Shown here piece by piece: positions 35,356-44,069 of a DNA stretch of 64,000 nucleotides. This DNA comes from Zobellia galactanivorans. Its GTDB lineage: Bacteria > Bacteroidota > Bacteroidia > Flavobacteriales > Flavobacteriaceae. The DNA is taken from contig NC_015844.1 in NCBI RefSeq assembly GCF_000973105.1, positions 1,484,501-1,548,500 on the forward strand, read 5' to 3'. The position numbers and the translations under genes were made by a program. Below the pieces are notes generated by a model. It was not told the origin of the DNA. It saw only the letters and a list, made by a program, of their open reading frames with translations, and searched no databases. Numbering within the stretch: the first letter of the stretch is position 1; each line of letters starts with the position of its first letter.

Positions 35356-37733
35356 GCCTTCAACTCGTTCATAAGGTCTTCGTAGGTATAGGTCTTTTCA
35401 TGGTCTTTCTGCCCATTCTTGTAGAGGATATCGGCGCGTATGGCCTTCATTCCACTGACTCCCTGAAGTCCTTCCAATTCAACGATTTCAACCTTTCCCG
35501 TAAAATAGCCCTTAGAACGCAAAAACTTGATATAGCGCAAATATTCTAGCTCATCTTTTTTCTGCGAATACACAATGACCATCTTACCGGCTTGGGTCAA
35601 ACGTTCGTTGGTTCCTTTTATATAGGATTTATCGATACGCTTCTTGATAATTTCGTAGCGTGCGTTATAGGTGCCATCTACATCAAATCGCTTTTCGTCC
35701 ATTCGAAAACGGATAGATAATGAAGTACTGTACACCAAAATCAGCGAAGCCACATCCAAGGGCACCGGAAGCTTCGGCTTTAAGGCATAGTGTGCATTTT
35801 CCATCTCGCACATTACCTGTAACTGCCATAACCGAAGGTTGTTCAAATAGATCATATCAAACTCTCGATCGTCTACAATTTCCTTACCGATATAGATATT
35901 ATGCTCTACACCATCGGTCTTGTAACGCTCAAAATAATGAGGAAACATGGCTTGGGCGGCTTTTTGCTTTTTATCGATCAAGGAGGCTAGGCGCATATTG
36001 ATCCGCGTAACACTTTCATCGTAATTACGACGATGATCATAGTATGAATCGGTACCCATGTCTATCGAAGATTCATAGCTTAGAATCAAATTCCCCAAGG
36101 CCTCATCGGACTGCTTCAAATGGGCGAATACGGGATTGATCTCTTCCATAACGAAATTAAAGATCGCCTGTTCACTATTGGTATGAAGGGTTTCCTTAAT
36201 ACTGTCGATGTGGTTGTTCACCCTAAACATCAGCTCTTCGTAAATAGGCAGCTTTCGTTTTTGCCAAGCAGACTCCAATACCTCGTTTATGGTAGAGAGT
36301 TGGATCATCAGATCGCGCTGAATGGCCACGTTACGTGCATGCGATGAATCTTTAATATCAATTTGTCCGTATAGCGGATATACATCTTTAAAGACGATTT
36401 CCTTAAACGTAGGTTGTCGCCCTTCTATATTATCTTTTATAAAACGCTTGGCCTCTTCTTCAAAACGCCAGTATACCGAATCGTGAACAGAAGTACATTC
36501 ATTCTGAATCACGGCATCGATCAAGTTGCTTTCCTCGTTTTTGGAGCGAAGTACCGCCGATACGATAAAAGGCATTACATCTTCCAACTTATTGGCATTT
36601 ACACTATTGAGTACGTTAGGCTCATAGGCCACGAGTTCCAAAACCCCCAAAAGATTGCCATTTTCCGCTATAGGCGCTAAAATGGCACTTTTAATTCCTT
36701 TCTCCTTGAGCCCTTTATAGAGCATTATCTCTTCCGAACGCTTATAATGCCGATCCACATCGGATATGGCAAAATAACTGTTTTCCTCTAGCAGCTTATG
36801 GTAGGAATTTTTACATAGGGCACTGGTACAAGGCAAGACCTCGTCATCCCCTAAGAGAAAACTCTGCATTCCATTGACAAAAACCCTTTCAAAGCGATTA
36901 TCTTTAGGATTATACTCAACAAAGCCCACCTTGATATTGGGAACATTAAAGAAAGACCTAAAGGTCTCCTGTAAATTGCCCATGAAGTTTCCACCGTTCC
37001 GTTTGTCGTTGGCAATCAAGCCCGACTTTATTTCAGAAATCGAATGCTCGGCGGTAACATCGAACATATTGGAAACAACGAAACCCTTTGCGACAAAACT
37101 ATGGGGTGGGATTTTTTCCTTCCAAAGCTCAATATTGTCAAAATTATCAAGTAGCTCGTCTACATCTTCCTGCGTAAGGTTCTTGGACTTATCCGTAGGT
37201 AAAATTTCAATAAAATCGGCGTTGTACAAAATCCTATAATGCCGCATTACCCCATGCTTATCGGGAATATCGTAAAAGAAGGGCCTTTTGAAGTCAAAAC
37301 TGAAGCCGTAATGAAAATTAAGAATTACCGTTGAGGCCACAATATACATCTGGTCTTCGGGCAGGTTCCGCATCTGTGGCCTGAAATTTTCGCCCCCGGC
37401 ATCTTTCAATATATTCCTAAACCGCTGCGATGAATTAAAAATCACATCGCTATAAGGTAAAGAAGCCGTCTTGATCTCATTATTGGTCAAGACCTCGGGA
37501 AAGATATCCTGCAAAATAACATTAATGACCTCTTTGTGCTTTTTGAGCAAGGAAACATCGCTAAACCCGTCGCGTAACTCGGGGTAGGGATCAGCCAGTT
37601 TCAAGATACGCTTTGCCTTTTTGGCCGTTGCCATATCGTCACTTTCAGCCATAACATCGTACTGCCGCAAAAGTTTATCAAAACTAATGAGCTGCTGAAT
37701 AGGCAATTTATTTTCGTAACAGTCTTTCATCAT
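35352..37733 (-). CDS. Large GAF-domain-like cytoplasmic protein of unknown function
   Basis: 793 residues from the ATG at 37731-37733; an in-frame start at 37778 would add 15 basic/aromatic residues and cannot be excluded. No signal peptide or membrane helix. The centre (about residues 270-420, with VGFVEYNPKDNRFERVFV, then SAILAPIAENGNLLGVLELV) looks like a GAF domain. The N-terminal third and C-terminal 350 residues, rich in charged helices with a C-terminal alpha/beta part (KGYFTGKVEIVELEGLQGVS), match nothing I can name. It is convergent with the HD-PycTM gene (stops overlap) and divergent from a metallophosphoesterase gene. GAF domains often bind cyclic nucleotides or metabolites. Confidence 0.75.
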   Translation of the reverse strand: MMKDCYENKLPIQQLISFDKLLRQYDVMAESDDMATAKKAKRILKLADPYPELRDGFSDVSLLKKHKEVINVILQDIFPEVLTNNEIKTASLPYSDVIFNSSQRFRNILKDAGGENFRPQMRNLPEDQMYIVASTVILNFHYGFSFDFKRPFFYDIPDKHGVMRHYRILYNADFIEILPTDKSKNLTQEDVDELLDNFDNIELWKEKIPPHSFVAKGFVVSNMFDVTAEHSISEIKSGLIANDKRNGGNFMGNLQETFRSFFNVPNIKVGFVEYNPKDNRFERVFVNGMQSFLLGDDEVLPCTSALCKNSYHKLLEENSYFAISDVDRHYKRSEEIMLYKGLKEKGIKSAILAPIAENGNLLGVLELVAYEPNVLNSVNANKLEDVMPFIVSAVLRSKNEESNLIDAVIQNECTSVHDSVYWRFEEEAKRFIKDNIEGRQPTFKEIVFKDVYPLYGQIDIKDSSHARNVAIQRDLMIQLSTINEVLESAWQKRKLPIYEELMFRVNNHIDSIKETLHTNSEQAIFNFVMEEINPVFAHLKQSDEALGNLILSYESSIDMGTDSYYDHRRNYDESVTRINMRLASLIDKKQKAAQAMFPHYFERYKTDGVEHNIYIGKEIVDDREFDMIYLNNLRLWQLQVMCEMENAHYALKPKLPVPLDVASLILVYSTSLSIRFRMDEKRFDVDGTYNARYEIIKKRIDKSYIKGTNERLTQAGKMVIVYSQKKDELEYLRYIKFLRSKGYFTGKVEIVELEGLQGVSGMKAIRADILYKNGQKDHEKTYTYEDLMNELKA

Positions 37734-37846
37734 GCGTCTAGTCAGTCGTAAATACCAGTCAAATGTTACAAAGGACAATAAAGTTTTGTCAAAGCAATCT
37801 TTGCGCTGTTCCCTTCTTTTTTCAGATATTTATGCAAACTTACAAT

Positions 37847-38749
37847 ATGTCGTCGAATACCCGGTTATCCAGAGCGTACCAAAGTGCCAAAACGGTACCT
37901 TTTGACGATGACTCTAAGTTTATTCTCTTCAGTGATTGCCATAGGGGCGACAATAGTTTTGCCGATGACTTCGCCAACAACCGGAATATCTATTACCACG
38001 CACTTAATTTCTACTATAAGGAAGGCTTCGACTACTGCGAAATAGGAGATGGTGACGAGCTTTGGGAAAACCGGTTTTTCGAATCTATTTTCGAGGCCCA
38101 CAAAAACGTTTACGGCCTATTGCGAAAATTCCATTTATCCGGCAGGCTGCATATGATATGGGGCAACCACGACATGGTCTATAAAGACCCCGAATATGTA
38201 AAAAAGAACCTAGGCAGTTATTTCGAACCCATTGATGGCGAATCTAAGGAGCTCTTTGAAGGTATTACCTACCACGAAGGAATCATTCTAAAACACAGGA
38301 CCACCCAACAGGAAATTTTCTTGACCCATGGCCATCAGGCCGATTGGTGGAACTACACGTTTTGGCGTTGGAGCCGATTTTTAGTACGTGTACTCTGGAA
38401 GCCCCTTCAAGTATGGGGCATTGCCGACCCTACAAGCCCGGCAAAAAACTACAAGGAACTCATTAAGATGGAACGCCGCATTAAGCGGTGGATACTGAAG
38501 AACCAGTTAAAGATCACCATTGTAGGACATACCCATAGGCCTCGTTTCCCAGAACCGGGCGACATTCCGTTTTTTAACGATGGTAGCTGTGTACACCCCC
38601 GTAGCATCACGGGCATTGAAATCGAAAAAGGCCACATTTCACTGATCAAGTGGCAAATTTCCACTACCGACGATGGCACCCTACGGGTGGTCAGGGTTTT
38701 ATTGGAAGGCCCACAAAAGCTGACCGATTACCAAAAAGTAAAAGCTTAG
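37847..38749 (+). CDS. Cytoplasmic metallophosphoesterase (UDP-diacylglucosamine diphosphatase-like fold)
   Basis: 300 residues from ATG 37847 (MSSNTRLSRAYQ); earlier in-frame starts at 37763 and 37832 precede it. Calcineurin-like motifs occur in order: ILFSDCHRGDN (metal ligands), IGDGDELW, WGNHDMVY, FLTHGHQADWW and IVGHTHRPRF. The order and spacing resemble LpxH-type or related phosphoesterases, but the length and the W-rich segment at about residues 180-200 do not fit LpxH closely. The substrate is unknown. It is divergent from the GAF-like gene by about 110 bases, and a coiled-coil lipoprotein gene follows after 45 bases. Confidence 0.85.
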   Translation: MSSNTRLSRAYQSAKTVPFDDDSKFILFSDCHRGDNSFADDFANNRNIYYHALNFYYKEGFDYCEIGDGDELWENRFFESIFEAHKNVYGLLRKFHLSGRLHMIWGNHDMVYKDPEYVKKNLGSYFEPIDGESKELFEGITYHEGIILKHRTTQQEIFLTHGHQADWWNYTFWRWSRFLVRVLWKPLQVWGIADPTSPAKNYKELIKMERRIKRWILKNQLKITIVGHTHRPRFPEPGDIPFFNDGSCVHPRSITGIEIEKGHISLIKWQISTTDDGTLRVVRVLLEGPQKLTDYQKVKA

Positions 38750-38794
38750 AAGAATACGTATCTTTACGCCACCATTAACTAATAATCACATTTC

Positions 38795-39445
38795 ATGTTT
38801 AAAAGAACACTATCCCTTGCCTTGATTGCGCTTGCCCTTACCTCATGCTGGAAAGACAAAAGTCCTGAAGACCTTATCCGTTTAAAAGACAAATTCAAAT
38901 CGCAGGTCAACGCCTTTGAAAACAAAAAAGAGACCGCCAACAAAAACGTAAACAAAGGCCTTGAATCTTTAAATGCACTAAAAAGTGCCTTGGAAGATAC
39001 CAAGAACGAAGACAAGGAGTTTGCCAAGGTTTACGGTGATTGGGAAAAAGTAGACCGTCGTGTACAAAACCTGAACAAGGAGTACGAGGACTTAAAAGAA
39101 AAGGCCTCAAACCTGTTTACCGCCATGGAAAAACAGACCAATAGCCTAAGTGATGAAACCAGCAAAAAAACCCTTTTAAAGGCCATTGAAAAGGCCCGCA
39201 CCAAATACAGCACCACCTTGGCCAATACTTCAAAGGCTATAGACAAACTAAAACTACTGCACGGCGATGCCGTAGAGGTGGTAAAAGCCCTAGAGGTTGC
39301 CGCCGCCCTTAATTCCTTTGACAACATAAACGACCAGATGAAAAGCATAGAAGGCCGTGTAGACGGTATTATGCAAGAGCTCAACGTCGCGGTTGTCGAG
39401 AGCAAAAAACTTTACGAAAAGAAGATTACCGAATTGGGGGAATAA
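38795..39445 (+). CDS. Coiled-coil lipoprotein of unknown function
   Basis: 216 residues with a lipobox (ALALTSC, Cys about 18). Nearly all the mature part is charged helix with heptad character (FKSQVNAFENKKETANKN, YEDLKEKASNLFTAMEKQ), so it is probably an elongated periplasmic helical bundle. I do not recognise the family. A near-consensus -7 box TATCTTTA at 38759-38766 lies 28 bases before the ATG, suggesting its own promoter after the metallophosphoesterase gene. Confidence 0.75.
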   Translation: MFKRTLSLALIALALTSCWKDKSPEDLIRLKDKFKSQVNAFENKKETANKNVNKGLESLNALKSALEDTKNEDKEFAKVYGDWEKVDRRVQNLNKEYEDLKEKASNLFTAMEKQTNSLSDETSKKTLLKAIEKARTKYSTTLANTSKAIDKLKLLHGDAVEVVKALEVAAALNSFDNINDQMKSIEGRVDGIMQELNVAVVESKKLYEKKITELGE

Positions 39446-39604
39446 AATGTGTATCCTCACAACTGCGTTTCACAACAACACGGGGCAAAAGGATTTATAG
39501 CCCATGAAATAGCTTGGCCTAATATGAAGAATATATTATAGGTTGAACCAGCAAGCTCATATTCCGTAGATTTAGAAAACCCAGAAGGTCAACAACTTAT
39601 TTGA

Positions 39605-39612
39605 TATATTTG
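39605..39612 (+). promoter_or_regulatory. Candidate -7 box for the DUF1593 gene
   Basis: TATATTTG matches TAnnTTTG exactly and ends 26 bases before the ATG at 39639. Confidence 0.5.
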
Positions 39613-39638
39613 TCCATAACCAACCAACAACTATCATT

Positions 39639-41066
39639 ATGAGAGGCATTATCCTTTTGCTACTATTTTCTTCGCCCCTTACTTTCACTTTTGCCCAGGA
39701 AGAACAAAAAAACAGGGTAATCATATTGACCGATATTGAAGCCGACCCCGATGACACCCAATCTTTGGTCCGTTTGTTCTTATATGCGAACCAAATTGAC
39801 ATCAAAGGGATTGTTGCGACCACATCTTGTTGGCTTACTTCGAATATACATCCCGAATCTATTGAAAAAGTAATTGCGGCCTATGGCAAAGTACAACCGA
39901 ACCTTTTAAAACACGAAGCCGGTTTTCCCGATGCAGAAACCCTATCCTCCCTAATCAAGAAAGGCCTGCCCAAATACGGTATGAAGGGCGTTGGCAAAGG
40001 AATGGACTCGGAAGGCTCCGAATGGATCATAAAAGTACTGGAAGAAAATGATGACCGGCCATTATGGATATCTACTTGGGGTGGCGTCAACACCCTTGCC
40101 CAAGCACTGTACAAAATCAAACACACCAAAAAAGAAAAAGAGGCCAAAAGGTTGATCTCCAAACTTAGGGTCTATACGATATCCGACCAAGATGACAGCG
40201 GTATTTGGATCAGGAACAATTTTCCCGACCTGTTTTATATCGTTAGTCCCGGTGACCATTATGAAAGCGCCACTTGGACCGGTGTGAACAGCTATGTAAA
40301 AGGTATTGACAACAGTAGTATCAGCAACCACTGGATAACAAAGAACATACAACAAGGCCACGGCCCCTTGGGTGCGGTATACCCTGATGTGGCATGGGGC
40401 GTAGAAGGCGACACCCCTGCGTTCTTATCCCTTATACCAAATGGACTCAACGCAGCAGAGCATCCTGAATGGGGCGGCTGGGGCGGCCGATACGAACTGT
40501 ACAAACCCGATTTTTCAAAAACCAAGGAAGGAAACTCAATAGTAAACATCGCTCCCGAGACCAGGCCGATATGGACCAATGCCATCGATCATTACACCCC
40601 TTATATAGCCAAGACGTATGGCCGATCCATAAAGCACGATACCATTTCATTTACCAACGATAAAGTTACCTTATGGCGGTGGAGAGATGATTTTCAAAAC
40701 GATTTTGCCGCCCGTATGGATTGGTGTACCCTGTCTTACAAAGAAGCCAACCACCCTCCCGTTCCCGTATTGAGCCACCCAGAACACATCACTGTGAAAT
40801 CGGGGCAAGGCTTTACCCTAGATGCTTTTGAAAGTACCGATCCCGACGGTGACCACATTAGTTTTCTATGGTTTAATTATCCAGAGGCCGGCTCCTATAA
40901 AAAATTAATAAAGGTCAACGGAGCAGAGAACGTTCATATGGCCTATTTCACGGCCCCCGAAGTGAAGAAAAAGGAAACCGCGCATTTTATAGTAAAAGTA
41001 ACCGACAAAGCCGAACCCCCATTGACACGATACAAAAGGGTCATCGTTACCATAACCCCCAAATAA
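39639..41066 (+). CDS. Secreted nucleoside-hydrolase-like protein (DUF1593 type) with C-terminal beta-sandwich
   Basis: 475 residues. The signal peptide ends at LTFTFAQEE. The N-terminal domain has the nucleoside-hydrolase calcium motif in variant form (ILTDIEADPDDTQSLVRL) and the TWGGVNTLAQAL motif, as in DUF1593 proteins from polysaccharide-degrading bacteria. The last 100 residues (HITVKSGQGFTLDAFESTDP, DGDHISFLWF) form a PKD/cadherin-like beta sandwich that often accompanies this domain. It may hydrolyse an N- or O-glycosidic bond of a ribosylated or sulfated sugar in the periplasm; activity is not established from the sequence. It appears to be transcribed alone. Confidence 0.82.
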   Translation: MRGIILLLLFSSPLTFTFAQEEQKNRVIILTDIEADPDDTQSLVRLFLYANQIDIKGIVATTSCWLTSNIHPESIEKVIAAYGKVQPNLLKHEAGFPDAETLSSLIKKGLPKYGMKGVGKGMDSEGSEWIIKVLEENDDRPLWISTWGGVNTLAQALYKIKHTKKEKEAKRLISKLRVYTISDQDDSGIWIRNNFPDLFYIVSPGDHYESATWTGVNSYVKGIDNSSISNHWITKNIQQGHGPLGAVYPDVAWGVEGDTPAFLSLIPNGLNAAEHPEWGGWGGRYELYKPDFSKTKEGNSIVNIAPETRPIWTNAIDHYTPYIAKTYGRSIKHDTISFTNDKVTLWRWRDDFQNDFAARMDWCTLSYKEANHPPVPVLSHPEHITVKSGQGFTLDAFESTDPDGDHISFLWFNYPEAGSYKKLIKVNGAENVHMAYFTAPEVKKKETAHFIVKVTDKAEPPLTRYKRVIVTITPK

Positions 41067-41128
41067 TACGTCCCCTAATTTTCGACCTTTTGACAACATC
41101 GGTCCATTAAGAAAAATTGAAGGCACAA

Positions 41129-41162
41129 CTTTGTCTTTGTCTTTGTCTTTGTCTTTGTCTTT
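41129..41162 (+). repeat. Hexanucleotide tandem repeat (CTTTGT)5 in the osmC-like promoter region
   Basis: Five perfect copies of CTTTGT run from 41129 to 41158, followed by a partial CTTT. The array ends 25 bases before the ATG at 41188. Each unit contains TTTG, the core of the phylum's -7 element, so copy-number change by slippage would move or create promoter elements. Confidence 0.9.
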
Positions 41163-41187
41163 AAGTCCAATTAATTGAATTTAAATT

Positions 41188-41592
41188 ATGGAATATCACG
41201 TTAAGGCCTCCTCTAGTTCAAAAAGCAATGCGCATATCGGCATCAAAAACTCCGAAATCAGTTTTGGGATTACCCCTGAATCGGCCGATAGCCTACCTAA
41301 CCCTGCCGAGCTATTTTTGGGTTCCTTCTCATCTTGCATTCTTAAAAATGTCGAACGCTTTTCCATTTTAATGAATTTTGAATATTCCTCCGCCGAAATA
41401 AGGGTAAACGCGACCCGCCTTGAAAAGCCTCCAAGGATGGACAACATAAACTATGTATTAAACATATACAGCCAAGACCAAAATCTAAATACCGATTTGC
41501 TCAAAAAGAATATTGAAAAGTACGGGACTATCTACAACACCGTTAAGTCTATCTGTTCCATAGAGGGTGAAATCAAAAAAATATCGGAATAA
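41188..41592 (+). CDS. OsmC/Ohr-family protein
   Basis: 134 residues, normal for the family. Two cysteines are placed as in OsmC peroxidases: C50 in GSFSSCILKNVERF and C123 in VKSICSIEGEI. OsmC-like proteins reduce organic hydroperoxides using a Cys pair; this one would act in the cytoplasm (no signal peptide). It is preceded by the CTTTGT repeat and followed 112 bases later by a GH114-like lipoprotein gene. Peroxide detoxification would suit a bacterium with haloperoxidase activity, but no operon links the two. Confidence 0.85.
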   Translation: MEYHVKASSSSKSNAHIGIKNSEISFGITPESADSLPNPAELFLGSFSSCILKNVERFSILMNFEYSSAEIRVNATRLEKPPRMDNINYVLNIYSQDQNLNTDLLKKNIEKYGTIYNTVKSICSIEGEIKKISE

Positions 41593-41704
41593 AAACCGAA
41601 CGGCATGAACATTGCCCCTATGTGTTAAGAAGAAAAAATAAGCCCTTAACACTCTATTGACCATGCAAAAAACACTGAATTTCTTTATTGTGAGTACACG
41701 AACC

Positions 41705-42541
41705 ATGAAAATTTTGCTCACCGTTCTTATAGCTTGCGTTCAAGTGGCATGTAGCGACAAAGACGACACCATTGTTGCAGAAGAAACGGTCGGCAACACT
41801 GGTGCCATAGCGGTCTATAACCATGCATATATCGAAAACCATACTGCCGACCAGGTAGGTGAAATCGTTTTAAATGCAAAGGAAGCCTATGTTCTGTTAG
41901 ACCCCTATGAAGATGGTGTCATTGAGTCTATCCCGAAAATAAAGGCCAACGGAAATCAATTGGCAGCCTATATCAGTATTGGCACCGGTGAAGATTGGAG
42001 AGATGATTTTGACGACCTTAAGCCTTACTTGACCACCGAGCAATGGAATGAATGGCCCGGCGAATATTTTGTAAATAACACGACTACCGGAATTGTAGCC
42101 CTTATGAAATCGCGCATCGACCAAATTGCGGACTGGGGTTTTGATTGGGTGGAATTTGACAATATGGACTGGGCCCTGTACGAAGATGCAAGGGAAGCCT
42201 ACGGTTTAGAGGTTACCAAAGAGGAAAGCATAGCCTATTTTCAAGAACTCTGCGCCTATGTCCACAAAAAAGGCATGAAATGCATGGCGAAAAATTTTGT
42301 GGAAAATGCCGAAAACTTTGACGGGGTCACATACGAGTCATACCACGATGAAAAAAATTGGTGGGAGACATCGGGCGCCCAAAGTTTTTTGGAAGATGGG
42401 AAACGGGTCATCATCGTTCATTATAACGAAAGCAACTGTGATCAAGTTTACTCAGATTATACAAATTTATACAATAAAGATTTGGCTTTTATCTGTGAAG
42501 ACACCCGAGTAAAAAAGTACGTTCATTACAACGGGCAATAG
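41705..42541 (+). CDS. GH114-like endo-alpha-1,4-polygalactosaminidase-family lipoprotein
   Basis: 278 residues from ATG 41705, which gives a lipoprotein signal (CVQVAC, Cys about 17); the 16 residues before it do not fit a signal peptide. The TIM-barrel motifs of the GH114/TM1410 family are present: LAAYISIGTGEDWR, WGFDWVEFDNMD (probable catalytic acidic residues) and MKCMAKNFVENA. Characterised members cut galactosaminogalactan, but many bacterial relatives are uncharacterised. It would act at the cell surface or periplasm. No transporter or other glycosidase is adjacent. Confidence 0.82.
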   Translation: MKILLTVLIACVQVACSDKDDTIVAEETVGNTGAIAVYNHAYIENHTADQVGEIVLNAKEAYVLLDPYEDGVIESIPKIKANGNQLAAYISIGTGEDWRDDFDDLKPYLTTEQWNEWPGEYFVNNTTTGIVALMKSRIDQIADWGFDWVEFDNMDWALYEDAREAYGLEVTKEESIAYFQELCAYVHKKGMKCMAKNFVENAENFDGVTYESYHDEKNWWETSGAQSFLEDGKRVIIVHYNESNCDQVYSDYTNLYNKDLAFICEDTRVKKYVHYNGQ

Positions 42542-42612
42542 GAAAACCAAGAAAATAGCCCAGAAATACCCTCCGAATGATTTCAAAATACTTCTTTTAG
42601 TACCTTAGCACC

Positions 42613-43392
42613 ATGAAGCCCATTGAAATCAGAACGGTAGATGTGGTACAATACCTAAAACCTTTACGGGAAGGCGGTTCGTTACCAGGCCTTGTCAAGG
42701 CCGATGACGAATTCTTGTACGTCATAAAATTTAGGGGCGCAGGCCAAGGAAAAAAAGCCCTTATAGCCGAACTTATAGGTGGGGAACTTGCCCGTGCCAT
42801 TGGTCTTCACGTACCCGAAATCGTCTTTATGAACCTAGACGACACCTTTAGCAAGACCGAACCCGATGAAGAAATACAAGACCTACTAAAGTTCAGTGTC
42901 GGGCTCAATTTAGGCTTACACTTTTTATCGGGCGCCATTGTTTACGATCCCCTGGTCTCTATTGCCGACCCCATGACCGCATCGAAGGTGGTACTGCTCG
43001 ACAGTATGATCAGCAATATTGACCGCACCGCCAAAAACACGAACCTCTTGAACTGGCATAAAGAACTATGGCTTATAGACCATGGATCCAGTTTTTATTT
43101 TCACCATAATTGGGCGACATGGGAAACCCACCTATCTAGGACCTTCCCGGCAATAAAAGACCATGTGCTCTTGGAACGGGCCACAAAATTGGAAGAGGCC
43201 GCAACGGAAATCGAAAACCGAATAGACCCCGCTACCATTGCCGAAATTGTTTCTAAAATACCCGAAGAATGGCTGAACAGTGAAACGGACACCCTAAGCC
43301 CCGATGCCATTAGGGCGGCATATATACAATTCTTGGAGACAAGACTTTCCCAATTGAATCTACTGGTAAAAGAGGCAAAAAATGCAAGATAG
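42613..43392 (+). CDS. HipA-like kinase domain protein (HipA_2 type)
   Basis: 259 residues, about half the length of E. coli HipA. It keeps the kinase core: a nucleotide-binding Lys in LYVIKF (K39), the catalytic loop SNIDRTAKNTN (D137, N142) and the metal-binding LIDHGSS (D156). HipA phosphorylates glutamyl-tRNA synthetase; the target of these short relatives is unknown. There is no HipB-like antitoxin. Its 3' end overlaps the DUF3037 gene by 11 bases, a pairing I recall from many genomes. TACCTTAG at 42601-42608, one mismatch from a -7 box, lies unusually close to the ATG. Confidence 0.82.
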   Translation: MKPIEIRTVDVVQYLKPLREGGSLPGLVKADDEFLYVIKFRGAGQGKKALIAELIGGELARAIGLHVPEIVFMNLDDTFSKTEPDEEIQDLLKFSVGLNLGLHFLSGAIVYDPLVSIADPMTASKVVLLDSMISNIDRTAKNTNLLNWHKELWLIDHGSSFYFHHNWATWETHLSRTFPAIKDHVLLERATKLEEAATEIENRIDPATIAEIVSKIPEEWLNSETDTLSPDAIRAAYIQFLETRLSQLNLLVKEAKNAR

Positions 43393-43768
43393 GGTTGTTT
43401 ACGAATTTGCCATCATTAGGTTGGTGCCCAGGGTAGAACGTGAAGAATTCATTAACGTAGGAGCTATTCTTTTCTCTAAAAGGAAGAAGTTTTTAGACAT
43501 ACGATACCATGTTGACAAGGCACGCCTCAACGCATTTGCCAGTGATATAGACCCCAATACCATTGAAGCATACCTCAAAGCATGGAAAGAAGTATGTATG
43601 GGCGAACCCCAGGGCGGGGCTATCGGCAAACTTGACCAGCCTTCGCGGTTCCGTTGGCTCACCGCTTCAAGAAGTACGATCATTCAAAGTTCCGAACCGC
43701 ACCCAGGTCTTTGCTTCGACCCGGAAAAAGAATTGCACGACCTTTTTAACAAGTACGTGCTCCAATAA
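43382..43768 (+). CDS. DUF3037 protein
   Basis: 128 residues, soluble. The N-terminal YEFAIIRLVPRVEREEFINV and GAILFSKRKKF segments are characteristic of DUF3037. Its ATG lies inside the last codons of the HipA-like gene (11-base overlap), so the two are translationally coupled and probably act together, either as regulator and kinase or as substrate and kinase. There is no known activity for the family. Confidence 0.85.
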   Translation: MQDRVVYEFAIIRLVPRVEREEFINVGAILFSKRKKFLDIRYHVDKARLNAFASDIDPNTIEAYLKAWKEVCMGEPQGGAIGKLDQPSRFRWLTASRSTIIQSSEPHPGLCFDPEKELHDLFNKYVLQ

Positions 43769-44069
43769 ATTACCTATCTAGAGCCTCATTTCAGGAGGTA
43801 AAAAAGCCACCCTTCAACCCAGGCAGAATTCATATACTTTTCAAAAAAAACCTTCCAAACCCAAATTAATTTCACCATAAATTTTCAATTTATTGTTTTT
43901 AACATTAAATTGTAGCCATCACTACAAGCTGGTTTACAGAATTTTAGAACAATAAATTAACATTTGGACAGAAACACTGAATACGGCATAGAACCAATAA
44001 AAAACAGACATCCGCCTCTTATGTAGACCCCGAAACCTACAATCACAAACCCTGACTTTGCGAAAAAAA
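43769..44069. other. AT-rich intergenic region before the PAS histidine kinase
   Basis: 301 bases without a supportable gene. I find no clear terminator; CCTC...GAGG just after the DUF3037 stop is too short. TGACTTTG at 44053-44060 is one base from the -7 consensus and is the only near match close to the kinase start. Confidence 0.45.

Noticed and set aside
41129-41162. CTTTGT repeats as a CRISPR-like array
   Set aside because: Units are 6 bases with no spacers; it is a simple sequence repeat.
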